From JACCVG01 sp963790245 (GTDB lineage: Bacteria > Actinomycetota > Thermoleophilia > Solirubrobacterales > Thermoleophilaceae): DNA of 64,000 bases. The notes under the pieces are model-generated. The model was not told the DNA's origin, did not search any database, and saw nothing but the letters and a program-made list of their open reading frames with translations. Of this stretch, positions 41,889-50,122 are shown in pieces. Positions within the stretch are counted from its first letter, which is position 1. Every line of letters starts with the position of its first letter. Position numbers and translations under genes: made by a program. The DNA is taken from contig CAWBNP010000002.1 in the NCBI GenBank assembly GCA_963790245.1, positions 1,736,001-1,800,000 on the forward strand, read 5' to 3'.

Positions 41889-43098
41889 CCCGCTCCACGA
41901 CGGTCGCGATGCCCATGCCGCCGCCGACGCAGAGCGTTACGAGGCCGTAGCGGCCGTCGCGGCGCTCGAGTTCGTCGATGATCGTTCCGAGGATCATCGC
42001 GCCGGTCGCGCCGAGTGGGTGGCCCATCGCGATTGCGCCGCCGTTGACGTTGACCTTTTCCATGTCGAGGTCGAGCTCACGGACGAGCTTCATCGCGACC
42101 GAGGCGAACGCCTCGTTGATCTCGACGAGGTCCATGTCGGAGGCCTTCAGGCCGGCCTTCGCGAGCGCCTTGCGGCTCGCGGGGGCGGGAGCGGTCAGCA
42201 TGATCGTCGGGTCAGCGCCCGAGAGCGCGGTCGCGAGGATTTTCGCGCGCGGCTTGAGACCGTGGCGCTTGCCTGCCTCCTCGTTGCCGATTGTGACGAG
42301 CGCCGCACCGTCGACGATGCCGGAGGAGTTGCCCGCGTGGTGGACGTGATCGATGCGCTCGACCCAGTGGTACTTCTGGAGCGCGACGGCGTCAAAGCCG
42401 CCCATCTCGCCCATCGCGGCGAAGCTCGGCTTGAGCTGGCCGAGCGACTCGGTCGTGGTGCCCTTACGGATGAACTCGTCCTGCTCAAGGACCACGTTCT
42501 CGTTGAGGTCGCGGACGGGGATCACGGAGTTATCGAACAGGCCGTTCTCCTGGGCTGCCGCGGCGCGCTCCTGGGAGCGGACCGCGAATGCGTCGACGTC
42601 ATCCCGGCTGAACTCCTCGATCGTCGCGATCAGGTCGGCGCTGATCCCTTGGGGGACGAAGTCGGTCGCGTAGTTGGTCTCTGGGTCCATCGCCCAGGCG
42701 CCGCCGTCGGTTCCCATCGGAACGCGCGACATCGACTCGACGCCGCCGGCGAAGACGAGGTCCTCCCAGCCGGAGGCGACCTTCTGGGCGGCGATGTTGA
42801 CGGCCTCGAGGCCCGAAGCGCAGAAGCGGTTGAGCTGGACGCCCGCGACGGTGTCGGGCAGGCCCGCCTTGATCGCGGCGGTCTTGGCGATGTCGCCACC
42901 CTGGTCGCCGACCGGCGATACGCAGCCGAGCACGACGTCGTCGATGCCATTGGGATCGAGATCGGCGTTACGCGCGAGCGTCTCGTGCATCAGGCCCACG
43001 ACGAGGTCGACGGGCTTGGTCGAGTGCAGCGATCCGTTGTGCTTCCCCTTGCCGCGCGGGGTGCGGATTGCGTCGAAAACGAGGGCTTCGGTGCTCAT
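41884..43098 (-). CDS. Acetyl-CoA acyltransferase (beta-oxidation thiolase)
   Basis: The 404-residue thiolase releases acetyl-CoA from 3-ketoacyl-CoA. The nucleophile is Cys93 in NRFCASGLEAV; NEAFASVAMKL, GHPLGATGAM with the His and CVGGGMG with the second Cys complete the active site. VESMSRVPMGTDG is also typical. The ATG at 43098 has AAGGAG upstream. A palindrome TGACCGGCCAGTCA at 43125-43138 may be the operator of the fadA-fadB-type operon. Confidence 0.93.
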   Translation of the reverse strand: MSTEALVFDAIRTPRGKGKHNGSLHSTKPVDLVVGLMHETLARNADLDPNGIDDVVLGCVSPVGDQGGDIAKTAAIKAGLPDTVAGVQLNRFCASGLEAVNIAAQKVASGWEDLVFAGGVESMSRVPMGTDGGAWAMDPETNYATDFVPQGISADLIATIEEFSRDDVDAFAVRSQERAAAAQENGLFDNSVIPVRDLNENVVLEQDEFIRKGTTTESLGQLKPSFAAMGEMGGFDAVALQKYHWVERIDHVHHAGNSSGIVDGAALVTIGNEEAGKRHGLKPRAKILATALSGADPTIMLTAPAPASRKALAKAGLKASDMDLVEINEAFASVAMKLVRELDLDMEKVNVNGGAIAMGHPLGATGAMILGTIIDELERRDGRYGLVTLCVGGGMGIATVVERV

Positions 43099-43124
43099 CG
43101 CGGGAGGCTCCTTGAAGAGTTGGT

Positions 43125-43138
43125 TGACCGGCCAGTCA
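43125..43138. promoter_or_regulatory. Candidate TetR-type operator upstream of the thiolase gene
   Basis: TGACCGG (43125-43131) and CCAGTCA (43132-43138) form a 14-base inverted repeat with one mismatch, 27 bases before the thiolase start. TGAC-N6-GTCA palindromes are usual for TetR regulators of fatty acid and branched-chain acid catabolism. No regulator gene is adjacent. Confidence 0.4.
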
Positions 43139-43226
43139 GTTTAGACCCCATCGGGATCCTGCGTACGTGCGGTTCGGCCCTGCGCGCGAGTTCCTACGCT
43201 AGTGATGACCTGCCTTCCGAGGAATG

Positions 43227-43244
43227 TACGGGCCCGTATATAGT
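43227..43244 (+). promoter_or_regulatory. Palindrome and -10 box before the coiled-coil gene
   Basis: TACGGGCCCGTA (43227-43238) is a perfect 12-base palindrome. It runs directly into TATAGT (43239-43244), an apparent -10 box eight bases before the ATG at 43253. The palindrome would lie in the spacer of the promoter, a position where a bound repressor blocks polymerase. Confidence 0.4.
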
Positions 43245-43252
43245 AGCCGCCG

Positions 43253-43552
43253 ATGGCGCTCCTCCCGAACCCGATCACCGACATCACCAAGCGCGTCGAC
43301 AAGACCCTCGCGGAGGTCGACGAGGTAATCGGGCGGGTCGACAAGACGGTCGACGACGTGCTCGGGCGGGTCGCCGAAACCATGGGCGAGGTCGGCCACA
43401 CGCTGGAAACCGTGAGCGGGATCCTGGCCGATGCGACGGGGACTCTCGCTGAGGCGACCGATGTCCTCGCCCAGGTGCGCTCGCTGCTCGCCGAGCTCCA
43501 GGAGGAACTCGCTGCTGCGCGAGGTACCGAGCATCAAGGCGAAGCTGGATGA
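43253..43552 (+). CDS. Small coiled-coil protein, probable frameshift near its end
   Basis: As read, the protein has 99 residues, begins MALLPNPITDITKRVDKTLAEVDEV and is nearly all heptad-like helix with repeated RVDKT and VSGILADATGTLAEATDVLAQ. Coding statistics change at about 43509: the present frame loses G/C at third positions, while the next frame gains it and reads LLREVPSIKAKLDEIHAAVRGQ to a TAG at 43578-43580. One extra base near 43511 would explain this. The restored protein would have about 108 residues. The family resembles short phasin-like or methyl-accepting-like helical proteins of unknown role. Confidence 0.6.
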   Translation: MALLPNPITDITKRVDKTLAEVDEVIGRVDKTVDDVLGRVAETMGEVGHTLETVSGILADATGTLAEATDVLAQVRSLLAELQEELAAARGTEHQGEAG

Positions 43553-43589
43553 GATCCACGCGGCGGTGCGGGGTCAGTAGCTAGATGCA

Positions 43590-43609
43590 TATATCCATCT
43601 GGATATAAT
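43590..43609 (+). promoter_or_regulatory. Toxin-antitoxin promoter with overlapping operator
   Basis: TATATCC (43590-43596) and GGATATA (43601-43607) form a perfect inverted repeat around ATCT. The right arm overlaps a consensus TATAAT (43604-43609), whose end is six bases before the GTG at 43616. An HTH antitoxin binding here would block its own promoter, and the mRNA would be leaderless. The segment is strikingly AT-rich for this genome. Confidence 0.6.
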
Positions 43610-43615
43610 CCAGGT

Positions 43616-43948
43616 GTGGATGCATCCGCAGCAATCTCCGAGGCGCGCAGCGCCGCCGGGCTGACTCAGGCCCAACTCGCGCAGCGCACCGGAACCTCGC
43701 AGGCGACGATCTCCGCCTACGAGAACGGCGTCAAACAGCCGTCGCTGGACACCGTGACCCGGCTGCTCGACGCGCTCGACGCCCGACTGACCGTCGTTCC
43801 GGGTTCACCTAAGACTCTGCCCCTGTCCCCGCGTGACCAGGCTCGAGCGTCGCGGGCGCTGATCGCTGTCCTGAGGCTGGCTGAGCGGCTGCCGACCCGA
43901 CACGAGCCCGATCTCCGGTACCCGCCGATAAACCGGGTCAGTCGATGA
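43616..43948 (+). CDS. Xre-type HTH protein, probable antitoxin
   Basis: The 110-residue protein has an N-terminal lambda-repressor-type HTH (about 5-55): ISEARSAAGLTQAQLAQRTGTSQATISAYENGVKQPSLDTVTRLL, read as helices 1-4. The C-terminal half is arginine-rich and probably contacts the partner. It overlaps the nucleotidyltransferase gene by four bases, the usual arrangement of a toxin-antitoxin operon. The palindrome over its promoter suggests autorepression. Confidence 0.8.
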   Translation: MDASAAISEARSAAGLTQAQLAQRTGTSQATISAYENGVKQPSLDTVTRLLDALDARLTVVPGSPKTLPLSPRDQARASRALIAVLRLAERLPTRHEPDLRYPPINRVSR

Positions 43949-44505
43949 TCGAGCTGGCCGACAAACTCCTCGAGATCCACGCAGCGCTCGCGGACGCCGG
44001 GATTCCGCACGCCTTCGGAGGAGCGATCGCGCTGGCCTACTGGACCGACGACCCACGCGGCACGAGCGACATCGATCTCAATCTGTTCGTCCCGGCCGAG
44101 GAGGCCGCGCCGGCTCTCGCCGCGCTTCCGGACGAGATCACGATTGCGGCTAAGGACCGTCAGCAGATCGCCCGCGATGGCCAGGCGCGACTGACCTGGG
44201 CGGGAACGCCGGTCGACGTCTTTTTCAACAGCCATCCGATCCATGCGATCGCCGCCGAGCGCCAGGTGATCGTCGAGTTCGAGGGGACACAAATCCCCAT
44301 CCTCGGGCCGGTCGAACTTGCTCTGTTCAAGGCCCTGTTCGACCGCACTCGCGACTGGGCCGATATCGAGGCGATGATCGAGTCGCGTCGGCTCGACCCT
44401 GACGTCCTCCGGGACCAGCTGCGTGGACTGATCGGCGAGGACGACCCGCGCTACGTCCGCATCAGCGACGCGGAGATTCGCGCCGATCGCTCGCGGCAGG
44501 AGTAG
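43945..44505 (+). CDS. Nucleotidyltransferase-fold protein, probable AbiEii/MNT-like toxin
   Basis: The 186-residue protein has the nucleotidyltransferase motif: GG at 25-26 and, after a short interval, GTSDIDLNLFV with metal ligands Asp42 and Asp44. The third acidic residue is probably in TPVDVFFNS (Asp of VDVFF). LGPVELALFKALFDRTRDWADIEAMIE is typical of the AbiEii/DUF1814-related group. Such toxins modify tRNA or protein by nucleotide transfer. It is translationally coupled to the HTH gene. Confidence 0.75.
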   Translation: MIELADKLLEIHAALADAGIPHAFGGAIALAYWTDDPRGTSDIDLNLFVPAEEAAPALAALPDEITIAAKDRQQIARDGQARLTWAGTPVDVFFNSHPIHAIAAERQVIVEFEGTQIPILGPVELALFKALFDRTRDWADIEAMIESRRLDPDVLRDQLRGLIGEDDPRYVRISDAEIRADRSRQE

Positions 44506-44543
44506 CCTCCCGGGCGCCCGCCGACCAGAAGGAGCTGACAGAA

Positions 44544-45758
44544 GTGGACCTCAACGACACGCCCGAGCAGGCCGCCTACCGTGAGAAGGTCCGTGGCTGG
44601 CTCGACGAGCACAAGACCGAGGCGCCCTCGAAGTCCGGTTCCTCCGAGGACACCGCCTACATCGGCTCCCGTCGCGCCTGGCAGGGCCAGCTCGCCGAGG
44701 CCGGTCTCGCCGGTGTGACCTGGCCCGAGGAGTTCGGTGGCCAGGGTCTCGGCGCAATCGAGCAGGTGATCGTCGGTCAGGAGATCGGCCGCGCCCAGGT
44801 GCCCGGGATCCTCGACACGATCGGGATCGGGATGCTCGGGCCGTGCCTGATCGCCCACGGATCGGACGAGCAGAAGAGTCGTTACCTCGGCCCGATGCTG
44901 CACGGCGATGAGGTCTGGTGCCAGCTGTTCTCCGAGCCCGCGGCGGGGTCCGACCTGGCGGCGGTTCAGACCCGTGCGCGCGAGGGCGAGGACGGCCGCT
45001 GGACGCTCAACGGCCAGAAGGTCTGGACGACCAACGCCCAGTTCGCCTCCTACGGCCTGCTGCTGGCTCGCACCGATGCCGATGTCGCCAAGCACAAGGG
45101 GCTGACGATGTTCATCGTCCCGATGGAGGGCGACGGAGTGACGATCCGCGGCCTGCGCCAGATCTCGGGTGAGGCCGAGTTCAACGAAGTCTTCTTCGAC
45201 GACCTGGTCGTCGAGGCCGATGCGGTCGTCGGCGGGGTTGGCAACGGCTGGGGTACCGCGATGACGATCCTGATGCACGAGCGGCTGACGATCGGCTTCG
45301 GCTCGGAGGGGATGGGCTACTCGGGCTCGCGTTTCGCGACCGCCCTGGCCGCCGACCCCGCCGCACGCACCGACGCGGATGTCCGCCGCCGGCTCGGAGA
45401 GATCACGACCGAGCTGCTCGGGGTCCGCTTCAACGGCTACCGCGCGCTGACCGCGCTTGCGAAGGGCCAGATCCCGGGGCCCGAGGCGGGCCTTGCGAAG
45501 GTGACGACCGTCAACGCGGCGATCGCAGCCGGTGAGCTGATGAGCGACGTGCTCGGCCCGGAGGCACTCGAGGAGGGCAGCGAGTGGGCGTACATGATCT
45601 CGTTCCTGCCGGGGTTGAAGTCGGCCGGCGGGACCGAAGCGATCCTGCGCAACACGATCGGCGAGCGGGTGCTCGGCCTGCCGCCCGAACCGCGGCTCGA
45701 CAAGGGGATCCCGTTCAAGGAACTTCGCGCCAAGGAGAAGGAGGCGGCTGGAGCATGA
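44544..45758 (+). CDS. Acyl-CoA dehydrogenase, first of a pair
   Basis: The 404-residue flavoprotein oxidises acyl-CoA to enoyl-CoA. Visible are GLAGVTWPEEFGGQG, QLFSEPAAGSDLAAVQTRA (FAD and substrate binding), WTLNGQKVWTTNAQFASYGLLLARTD, and GGTEAILRNTIGERVLGLP at the C-terminus. The sequence and its gene pairing resemble the actinobacterial heterotetrameric dehydrogenases (FadE26/27, FadE28/29) that act on steroid side chains. Start is GTG with AAGGAG about 12 bases before. It overlaps the second dehydrogenase by four bases. Confidence 0.9.
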   Translation: MDLNDTPEQAAYREKVRGWLDEHKTEAPSKSGSSEDTAYIGSRRAWQGQLAEAGLAGVTWPEEFGGQGLGAIEQVIVGQEIGRAQVPGILDTIGIGMLGPCLIAHGSDEQKSRYLGPMLHGDEVWCQLFSEPAAGSDLAAVQTRAREGEDGRWTLNGQKVWTTNAQFASYGLLLARTDADVAKHKGLTMFIVPMEGDGVTIRGLRQISGEAEFNEVFFDDLVVEADAVVGGVGNGWGTAMTILMHERLTIGFGSEGMGYSGSRFATALAADPAARTDADVRRRLGEITTELLGVRFNGYRALTALAKGQIPGPEAGLAKVTTVNAAIAAGELMSDVLGPEALEEGSEWAYMISFLPGLKSAGGTEAILRNTIGERVLGLPPEPRLDKGIPFKELRAKEKEAAGA

Positions 45759-46897
45759 ACTTCGCCTTGTCTGACGAGCAGGAGCTGTTGCGCGAGTCCG
45801 CCCGCGGGGCGCTCTCGCGGGTCAAGACCGTTGAGGCCGCGCGCGACGCGCTCGAGGATCCGCCGACGGCATTGCCCGACCTCTGGGAGCTTGCCGTCGA
45901 GGCGGGCTGGCCCGGATTGCTGATCTCCGACGAGCACGGCGGGGCCGAGCTCGGCGCCTTCGACGCGCTGCTGGTCGCGGAGGAGTGCGGGCGGGTGCTG
46001 GCCGGCGTGCCGGTACTCGGCCTGTTCCCGGCGACCGCAATCCTCCAGGCCGCCAGGGACGAGTCCCTGCCGGGTATCGCGGCCGGTGAGCTGCGGCCTG
46101 CCTATGTCCCGGCGCGGCCGCCGAGCGAGACGCTCGAGGGCTGGACCGTCGAGGCGCGCTCAGGGCTTGGCCGTCCGGCCGCGCCGAGCGCCGTTGTCGA
46201 CGGGGAGACGGTGAAGCTCGACGGCGAGGCCGCCTTCGTCCCGGACGCGCCCGGGGCCGATCTGCTTGTCGTGGTCGGCATCGACTCCGCGGGCGAGCCG
46301 GTCGCTGCGGCGGTGCCCGCCGATGGCTCCGGGGTCTCGGTCGAGCAGGTGGTTCGCTACGACGCCACCCGTTCGCTCGGTCACGTGAAGTTCGACGGCG
46401 CGACGGGCCGCCGACTCGAGGTGTCTGAAGAGGTCTGCGGAGATGCCTGGTACCTCGCCCATGCGCTGATCGCCGCCGAGTCGCTCGGAGCCGTCCAGAC
46501 CTGCCTCGACTCGAGCGTCGCCTACGCGAAGGAGCGATTCACCTTCGGCCGCGCGATCGGCTCTTATCAGTCGATCAAGCACGAGCTGACCGAGGTCCTC
46601 CGGCTGCTCGAGAACGCTCGCGCGCTCGAGTACTACGCGGGTTGGTCGCGCGGCTCGGCGCCCGAGGAGTTCCCCCTCGCGGCGAGCGCCGCGCGCGCAA
46701 GTGCCGGACATGCGCTCGACTTCGCGAGCCGCGCGCTGATCAACGTCCACGGCGGGATCGGAGCGACCTGGGAGCACGACGCGCCGCTGTTCTTCCGTCG
46801 GGCGCAGCTCTCGCGGCGGCTGCTGGGCGGGACCCATGACGCGAACGATCGGGTTGCTGACCGGATGTTCGCGAGCGAGGCTGCGCCCGCGAGCTAG
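45755..46897 (+). CDS. Acyl-CoA dehydrogenase, second of a pair
   Basis: This 380-residue paralogue starts at an ATG that overlaps the first dehydrogenase stop. It begins MNFALSDEQELLRESARGAL. The middle domain is weakly conserved and lacks the strong WxSEPxAGSD block of its partner. The end has NVHGGIGATWEHDAPLFFRRAQ, usual for the second subunit of heterotetrameric enzymes. Together they likely form an alpha2beta2 enzyme with only some of the possible active sites. Confidence 0.88.
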   Translation: MNFALSDEQELLRESARGALSRVKTVEAARDALEDPPTALPDLWELAVEAGWPGLLISDEHGGAELGAFDALLVAEECGRVLAGVPVLGLFPATAILQAARDESLPGIAAGELRPAYVPARPPSETLEGWTVEARSGLGRPAAPSAVVDGETVKLDGEAAFVPDAPGADLLVVVGIDSAGEPVAAAVPADGSGVSVEQVVRYDATRSLGHVKFDGATGRRLEVSEEVCGDAWYLAHALIAAESLGAVQTCLDSSVAYAKERFTFGRAIGSYQSIKHELTEVLRLLENARALEYYAGWSRGSAPEEFPLAASAARASAGHALDFASRALINVHGGIGATWEHDAPLFFRRAQLSRRLLGGTHDANDRVADRMFASEAAPAS

Positions 46898-46906
46898 CCG
46901 GTCGCC

Positions 46907-46912
46907 TAGCCT
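46907..46912 (+). promoter_or_regulatory. Candidate -10 box, leaderless start
   Basis: TAGCCT ends six bases before the GTG at 46919, giving the polysaccharide hydrolase gene its own promoter separate from the dehydrogenases. Confidence 0.35.
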
Positions 46913-46918
46913 GGACCG

Positions 46919-48073
46919 GTGCTCAAGGTCATCGTACGGTCAGCGCGGATCCTGGGTGGAGTGCTGGTCGCCGTCGTCCTTTCCTGGATTTTGCCTGCTG
47001 TCGTTTCGGCGGCCGCGGTCGGGATGGGCCCCGATACGAGCTGGGGCAGCCTGGACCCCGCAGCGGCCCAGCGGACCGTCGATCTGGAACGCGCTGCGGG
47101 CGTTGAGTTCGCGCGTGAGGGAGCAGGCTGGGCATGGGCGCAGCCGCGCCCGGGGGAGGGCTTCTCGCCCGAGTGGGAGCGGGCGCTCGACCGGATCATC
47201 GAGCGGGATCTCGATGCCGGGATCACCCCCGTCCTGCTGATCAGCCATCCGCCGTACTGGGCGTCCGCCGACCCAGCCAAGTACACGGACGCGACCGGCG
47301 AGCACTGGCACCCGTATTACAAGCCCAACGACTTGGGAGCGTTCGCGGCGTTCGTGCGGCACGTGGTCGAGCGCTACAGCCGGATGGGTGTTCGCCACTA
47401 CGAGATCTGGAACGAGCCGAACCTCGAATCGTTCTGGCCCTCGGGCGTCGACGCCGCTGACTACGTTCGACTGCTCAACGTGGGTTTCAGGGCCGCGCAC
47501 GACGCTGACCCCGATGCGATCGTGATCTCGGGCGGCTTGAGCAATGTCGCAAACGCCTACGACTACGCAGAGCAGATGTATGCGGCTGGTGCCCGGTTCG
47601 ACCGCTTCGGCTACCACGTCTACCCGACCAGGGATCCTGCCGAGTGCTGGAAGCAAGACGGCCGCGAGTCGCTGATGGCGTTCTGCACGATCGCGGCGAT
47701 CCGCGACGTGATGGTCGACAACGGTGACCAGCGCAAGGGCATCTGGCTGACAGAGCTCGGCTTCTCCTCCTGCAACCGGACGCTGCACCCGGTGCTCTAC
47801 CGCGCGCTCCGCTTCGCCGTTTCCCGGGTCGCCTGGATTAACGCGGCCGAGGAGTGCTTCACCGAGCAACAGCAGGCCGACTACCTTCTCCGCAGCTATC
47901 AGCTGCTCGAGCGTGACTACCCCTACATTGACGCTGCGCTATGGGGCAATTTCCGCAACATCCCGCAAGGGCCTTGGTCTTCCTGGTTCACGAACATCGG
48001 GGTCCTGAACGCCGACTTCAGCGAAAAGCCCGCCTACGCCGCGATGCGACGCTACGCGACGGGCGAGCCCTGA
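46919..48073 (+). CDS. Secreted glycoside hydrolase, PslG/GH39-like
   Basis: The 384-residue protein has a signal peptide (about 1-33) and a TIM-barrel of clan GH-A: the acid/base Glu166 in YEIWNEPN and the nucleophile Glu279 in IWLTELGFSS, with GYHVYPTRDP between. The overall pattern is that of PslG and other GH39-type enzymes which cut exopolysaccharide. It sits at the edge of the polysaccharide locus and would trim or degrade the product in the wall or outside. Its 3' end overlaps that of the convergent glycosyltransferase by 22 bases. Confidence 0.82.
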   Translation: MLKVIVRSARILGGVLVAVVLSWILPAVVSAAAVGMGPDTSWGSLDPAAAQRTVDLERAAGVEFAREGAGWAWAQPRPGEGFSPEWERALDRIIERDLDAGITPVLLISHPPYWASADPAKYTDATGEHWHPYYKPNDLGAFAAFVRHVVERYSRMGVRHYEIWNEPNLESFWPSGVDAADYVRLLNVGFRAAHDADPDAIVISGGLSNVANAYDYAEQMYAAGARFDRFGYHVYPTRDPAECWKQDGRESLMAFCTIAAIRDVMVDNGDQRKGIWLTELGFSSCNRTLHPVLYRALRFAVSRVAWINAAEECFTEQQQADYLLRSYQLLERDYPYIDAALWGNFRNIPQGPWSSWFTNIGVLNADFSEKPAYAAMRRYATGEP

Positions 48074-49311
48074 GCGGGCGCGCGGATCGCTGCGCGTAGC
48101 GTCGCGTCCAGCTGGTCGCCGAATGCCTGGAGCGAGAGGTTGGACCGGGCATAGTCGTAGGCAGCGCGTCCCCGCTCGCGCAGTTCGCCCGGATCCTGGA
48201 GCGCCGCAGCGATCACTCTCGGGATTGAATCGGGATCGGAGCTGTCGGCGACCCACCCGGCCCCGGCCAGTTCGACGATCCGCGCAACCTCGCCGCGCGG
48301 GTTGACCGCCGCGATGACCGGCAGCCCGTATGCCATGTAGTTCCACAGCTTCGAGGGAAGGTTGAATTCCGTTCCCTCATAGCTCTGGCTGACGAGGCCG
48401 AGCGTTGCACGTCCGAGCGCCTGCTCGAGCGTGTCGTCATCGACCAATCCGGGCATCTCGACCCGCTCGGAGCGGATCTCGTCCCTCGTCTCCTCCGCGG
48501 CGACCCCGCTGCCCGTGATCAACAGTCGCACATCGAGCTCGCGCATCGGGCTGGAGGCTTCAAAGGCGCGTACCAGGGGCTTCATACCCTGTGTAAAGCC
48601 GATGTTGCCCATGCACAGGACCTGCGCTGGGCCCTCGGCGGTGTACTCGGGCGGATCGGCGGGGACACCGCGCGAGGCCGGGTCGTAGATCAGCTCGATC
48701 TTGGAGCGATCGACGCCCTTTGCCACGAGATTGTCAGTCCACGGCGCCGAGAGGACGACGATGCGCTCGGCCGCGGCGTAGGCCGACCGCTCAAGCCATC
48801 GCGAGGCACGCAGGACCGCGTCCCCCTCCTCGAGCAAGCCGCTGGCGGTAGCCCCGTCAGGGAGCAGATCGTGGAGGCGCAGTACGATTGGAATGCGTCG
48901 AGCCTTCGCGCTGACGACCGCGGGCAGGAGCGCAGGAAACGAAGGCGACGCGGCGAGGATCACATCGGGCTTTCCCATCAGCGGGCGACCGAGCAGCGGC
49001 ACCGCTGCGAGCAGCGCGGCAGCGTAGCTGGCCTCCTGGCGCAGCCGCTCCGCAGCGCTGCCGCGGCCGATCCACAGGGGCAAACGGAGCAACCGAATCC
49101 CGTCGCGAGTCTCGCGATAGGGCAGCCTTCGCGTCCCCCAGCGCGGCTCGGGGTAGTGGGGGTGCGCCGTGACGACCTCGACTTCCCAGCCGCGGTCCCG
49201 CAGGAGCCCTGCAGCGCGGGTGTTGACCGGCGCGATGCCGGTCGGCTCCGGGTCGTAGTTGTAGCTCCACAGCTGGAGGCGCGGAGGATCTGAGCGGTTA
49301 CTGCGGGACAT
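48052..49311 (-). CDS. Glycosyltransferase family 4
   Basis: The 419-residue GT-B enzyme begins with LQLWSYNYDPEPTGIAPVNTRAAGLL, the WbuB/WcaI-type N-terminus. The donor-binding half has VLCMGNIGFTQGMKPLVRAF and EGTEFNLPSKLWNYMAYGLPVIAAV, where the glutamate and lysine contact the nucleotide sugar. It adds a sugar, probably a fucosamine or similar, to a lipid-linked repeat unit at the membrane. It is the last gene of a leftward run (flippase, two methyltransferases, this gene). Confidence 0.88.
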   Translation of the reverse strand: MSRSNRSDPPRLQLWSYNYDPEPTGIAPVNTRAAGLLRDRGWEVEVVTAHPHYPEPRWGTRRLPYRETRDGIRLLRLPLWIGRGSAAERLRQEASYAAALLAAVPLLGRPLMGKPDVILAASPSFPALLPAVVSAKARRIPIVLRLHDLLPDGATASGLLEEGDAVLRASRWLERSAYAAAERIVVLSAPWTDNLVAKGVDRSKIELIYDPASRGVPADPPEYTAEGPAQVLCMGNIGFTQGMKPLVRAFEASSPMRELDVRLLITGSGVAAEETRDEIRSERVEMPGLVDDDTLEQALGRATLGLVSQSYEGTEFNLPSKLWNYMAYGLPVIAAVNPRGEVARIVELAGAGWVADSSDPDSIPRVIAAALQDPGELRERGRAAYDYARSNLSLQAFGDQLDATLRAAIRAPAQGSPVA

Positions 49312-50122
49312 GGCGCAGCTCGACTGTCTCCGGCGACTTCACCGCGTAACCGAGCGGGCTACCGAATCCGCCGGATCGGGGGATGAGCCCGAGGCCGGTG
49401 CCGGCGCCTATCAAGCCGGGTGGCTCGCCGCCGCGCACCGCCCACCAGGTCCGGTCGAAGAACAGCGCGGCGATCTCCATATGAGTGGCCTCATGGATAT
49501 AGAAGTAGCCGCCGTCGGTGAGCAGCGGCCAGAGATTCTCGAGACAGGTCTTGACCGACTCCAGCAGGTCGGTGTCGGCAAATACGAAGGCGCACGGGCG
49601 CTCGAATTGAGGCAGCGTCGCGTCGAAGAACCCAACGTTGAAGCGGCACCGCTCGGCCGCGCCGAATCGCGTCACGTTGCTCTTGACCTCGTCGAGGGTT
49701 CCCGCCCAGCCGCCGCGCTCGTAGGTGTGTAACTCGCCGCGGTGGGTTAAGCGGTGTTCGCGGTCGCCCTCGGTCGGCTCGGGCAGACCTTCGAAGGAAT
49801 CGAAGATCTCCAGATCGCGACCGCAGAGCGCGGCCACGAGCGAAAGGTTGGCTGCACTGGCGCCCTTCCACGACCCGCACTCGACGAGACACCCCTCGGA
49901 CTCGGCCGGGAGCTGAAGGATCGTCGTGGCCATCACCAGGTGTTCAACGAAGTTGGAGCCGGAGGTGATTCTAATGTTGTTGCGGATCATCTTGAGCGCC
50001 AGGACCAACTTGGCCAGCAGACCGACGCCGTACTCGGCCCCGGTCTCCCGGCGCAGAAAGGCGGCGAGGGTAATCGGCAGGCTGAGCGCCAGGACAGTCG
50101 CCTTGAGCGGAGAGAGCTTCAC
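49298..50122 (-). CDS. TylF/MycF-like O-methyltransferase
   Basis: The 274-residue protein has a hydrophobic N-terminal stretch (about 8-23) and a TylF-type SAM domain: GCLVECGSWKGASAANLSLVAAL, IFDSFEGLPEPTEGD, VFADTDLLESVKTCLENLWPLLTDGGYFYIHEA. The family methylates sugar hydroxyls using Mg. It starts at GTG, overlaps the upstream methyltransferase by four bases and the downstream glycosyltransferase start by 14. It likely methylates a sugar of the polysaccharide. Confidence 0.82.
   Translation of the reverse strand: MKLSPLKATVLALSLPITLAAFLRRETGAEYGVGLLAKLVLALKMIRNNIRITSGSNFVEHLVMATTILQLPAESEGCLVECGSWKGASAANLSLVAALCGRDLEIFDSFEGLPEPTEGDREHRLTHRGELHTYERGGWAGTLDEVKSNVTRFGAAERCRFNVGFFDATLPQFERPCAFVFADTDLLESVKTCLENLWPLLTDGGYFYIHEATHMEIAALFFDRTWWAVRGGEPPGLIGAGTGLGLIPRSGGFGSPLGYAVKSPETVELRHVPQ

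Noticed and set aside
39211..43452. Forward frames of 587 and 532 codons across the fadB- and fadA-type genes
   Set aside because: Antisense shadows of complete beta-oxidation enzymes.
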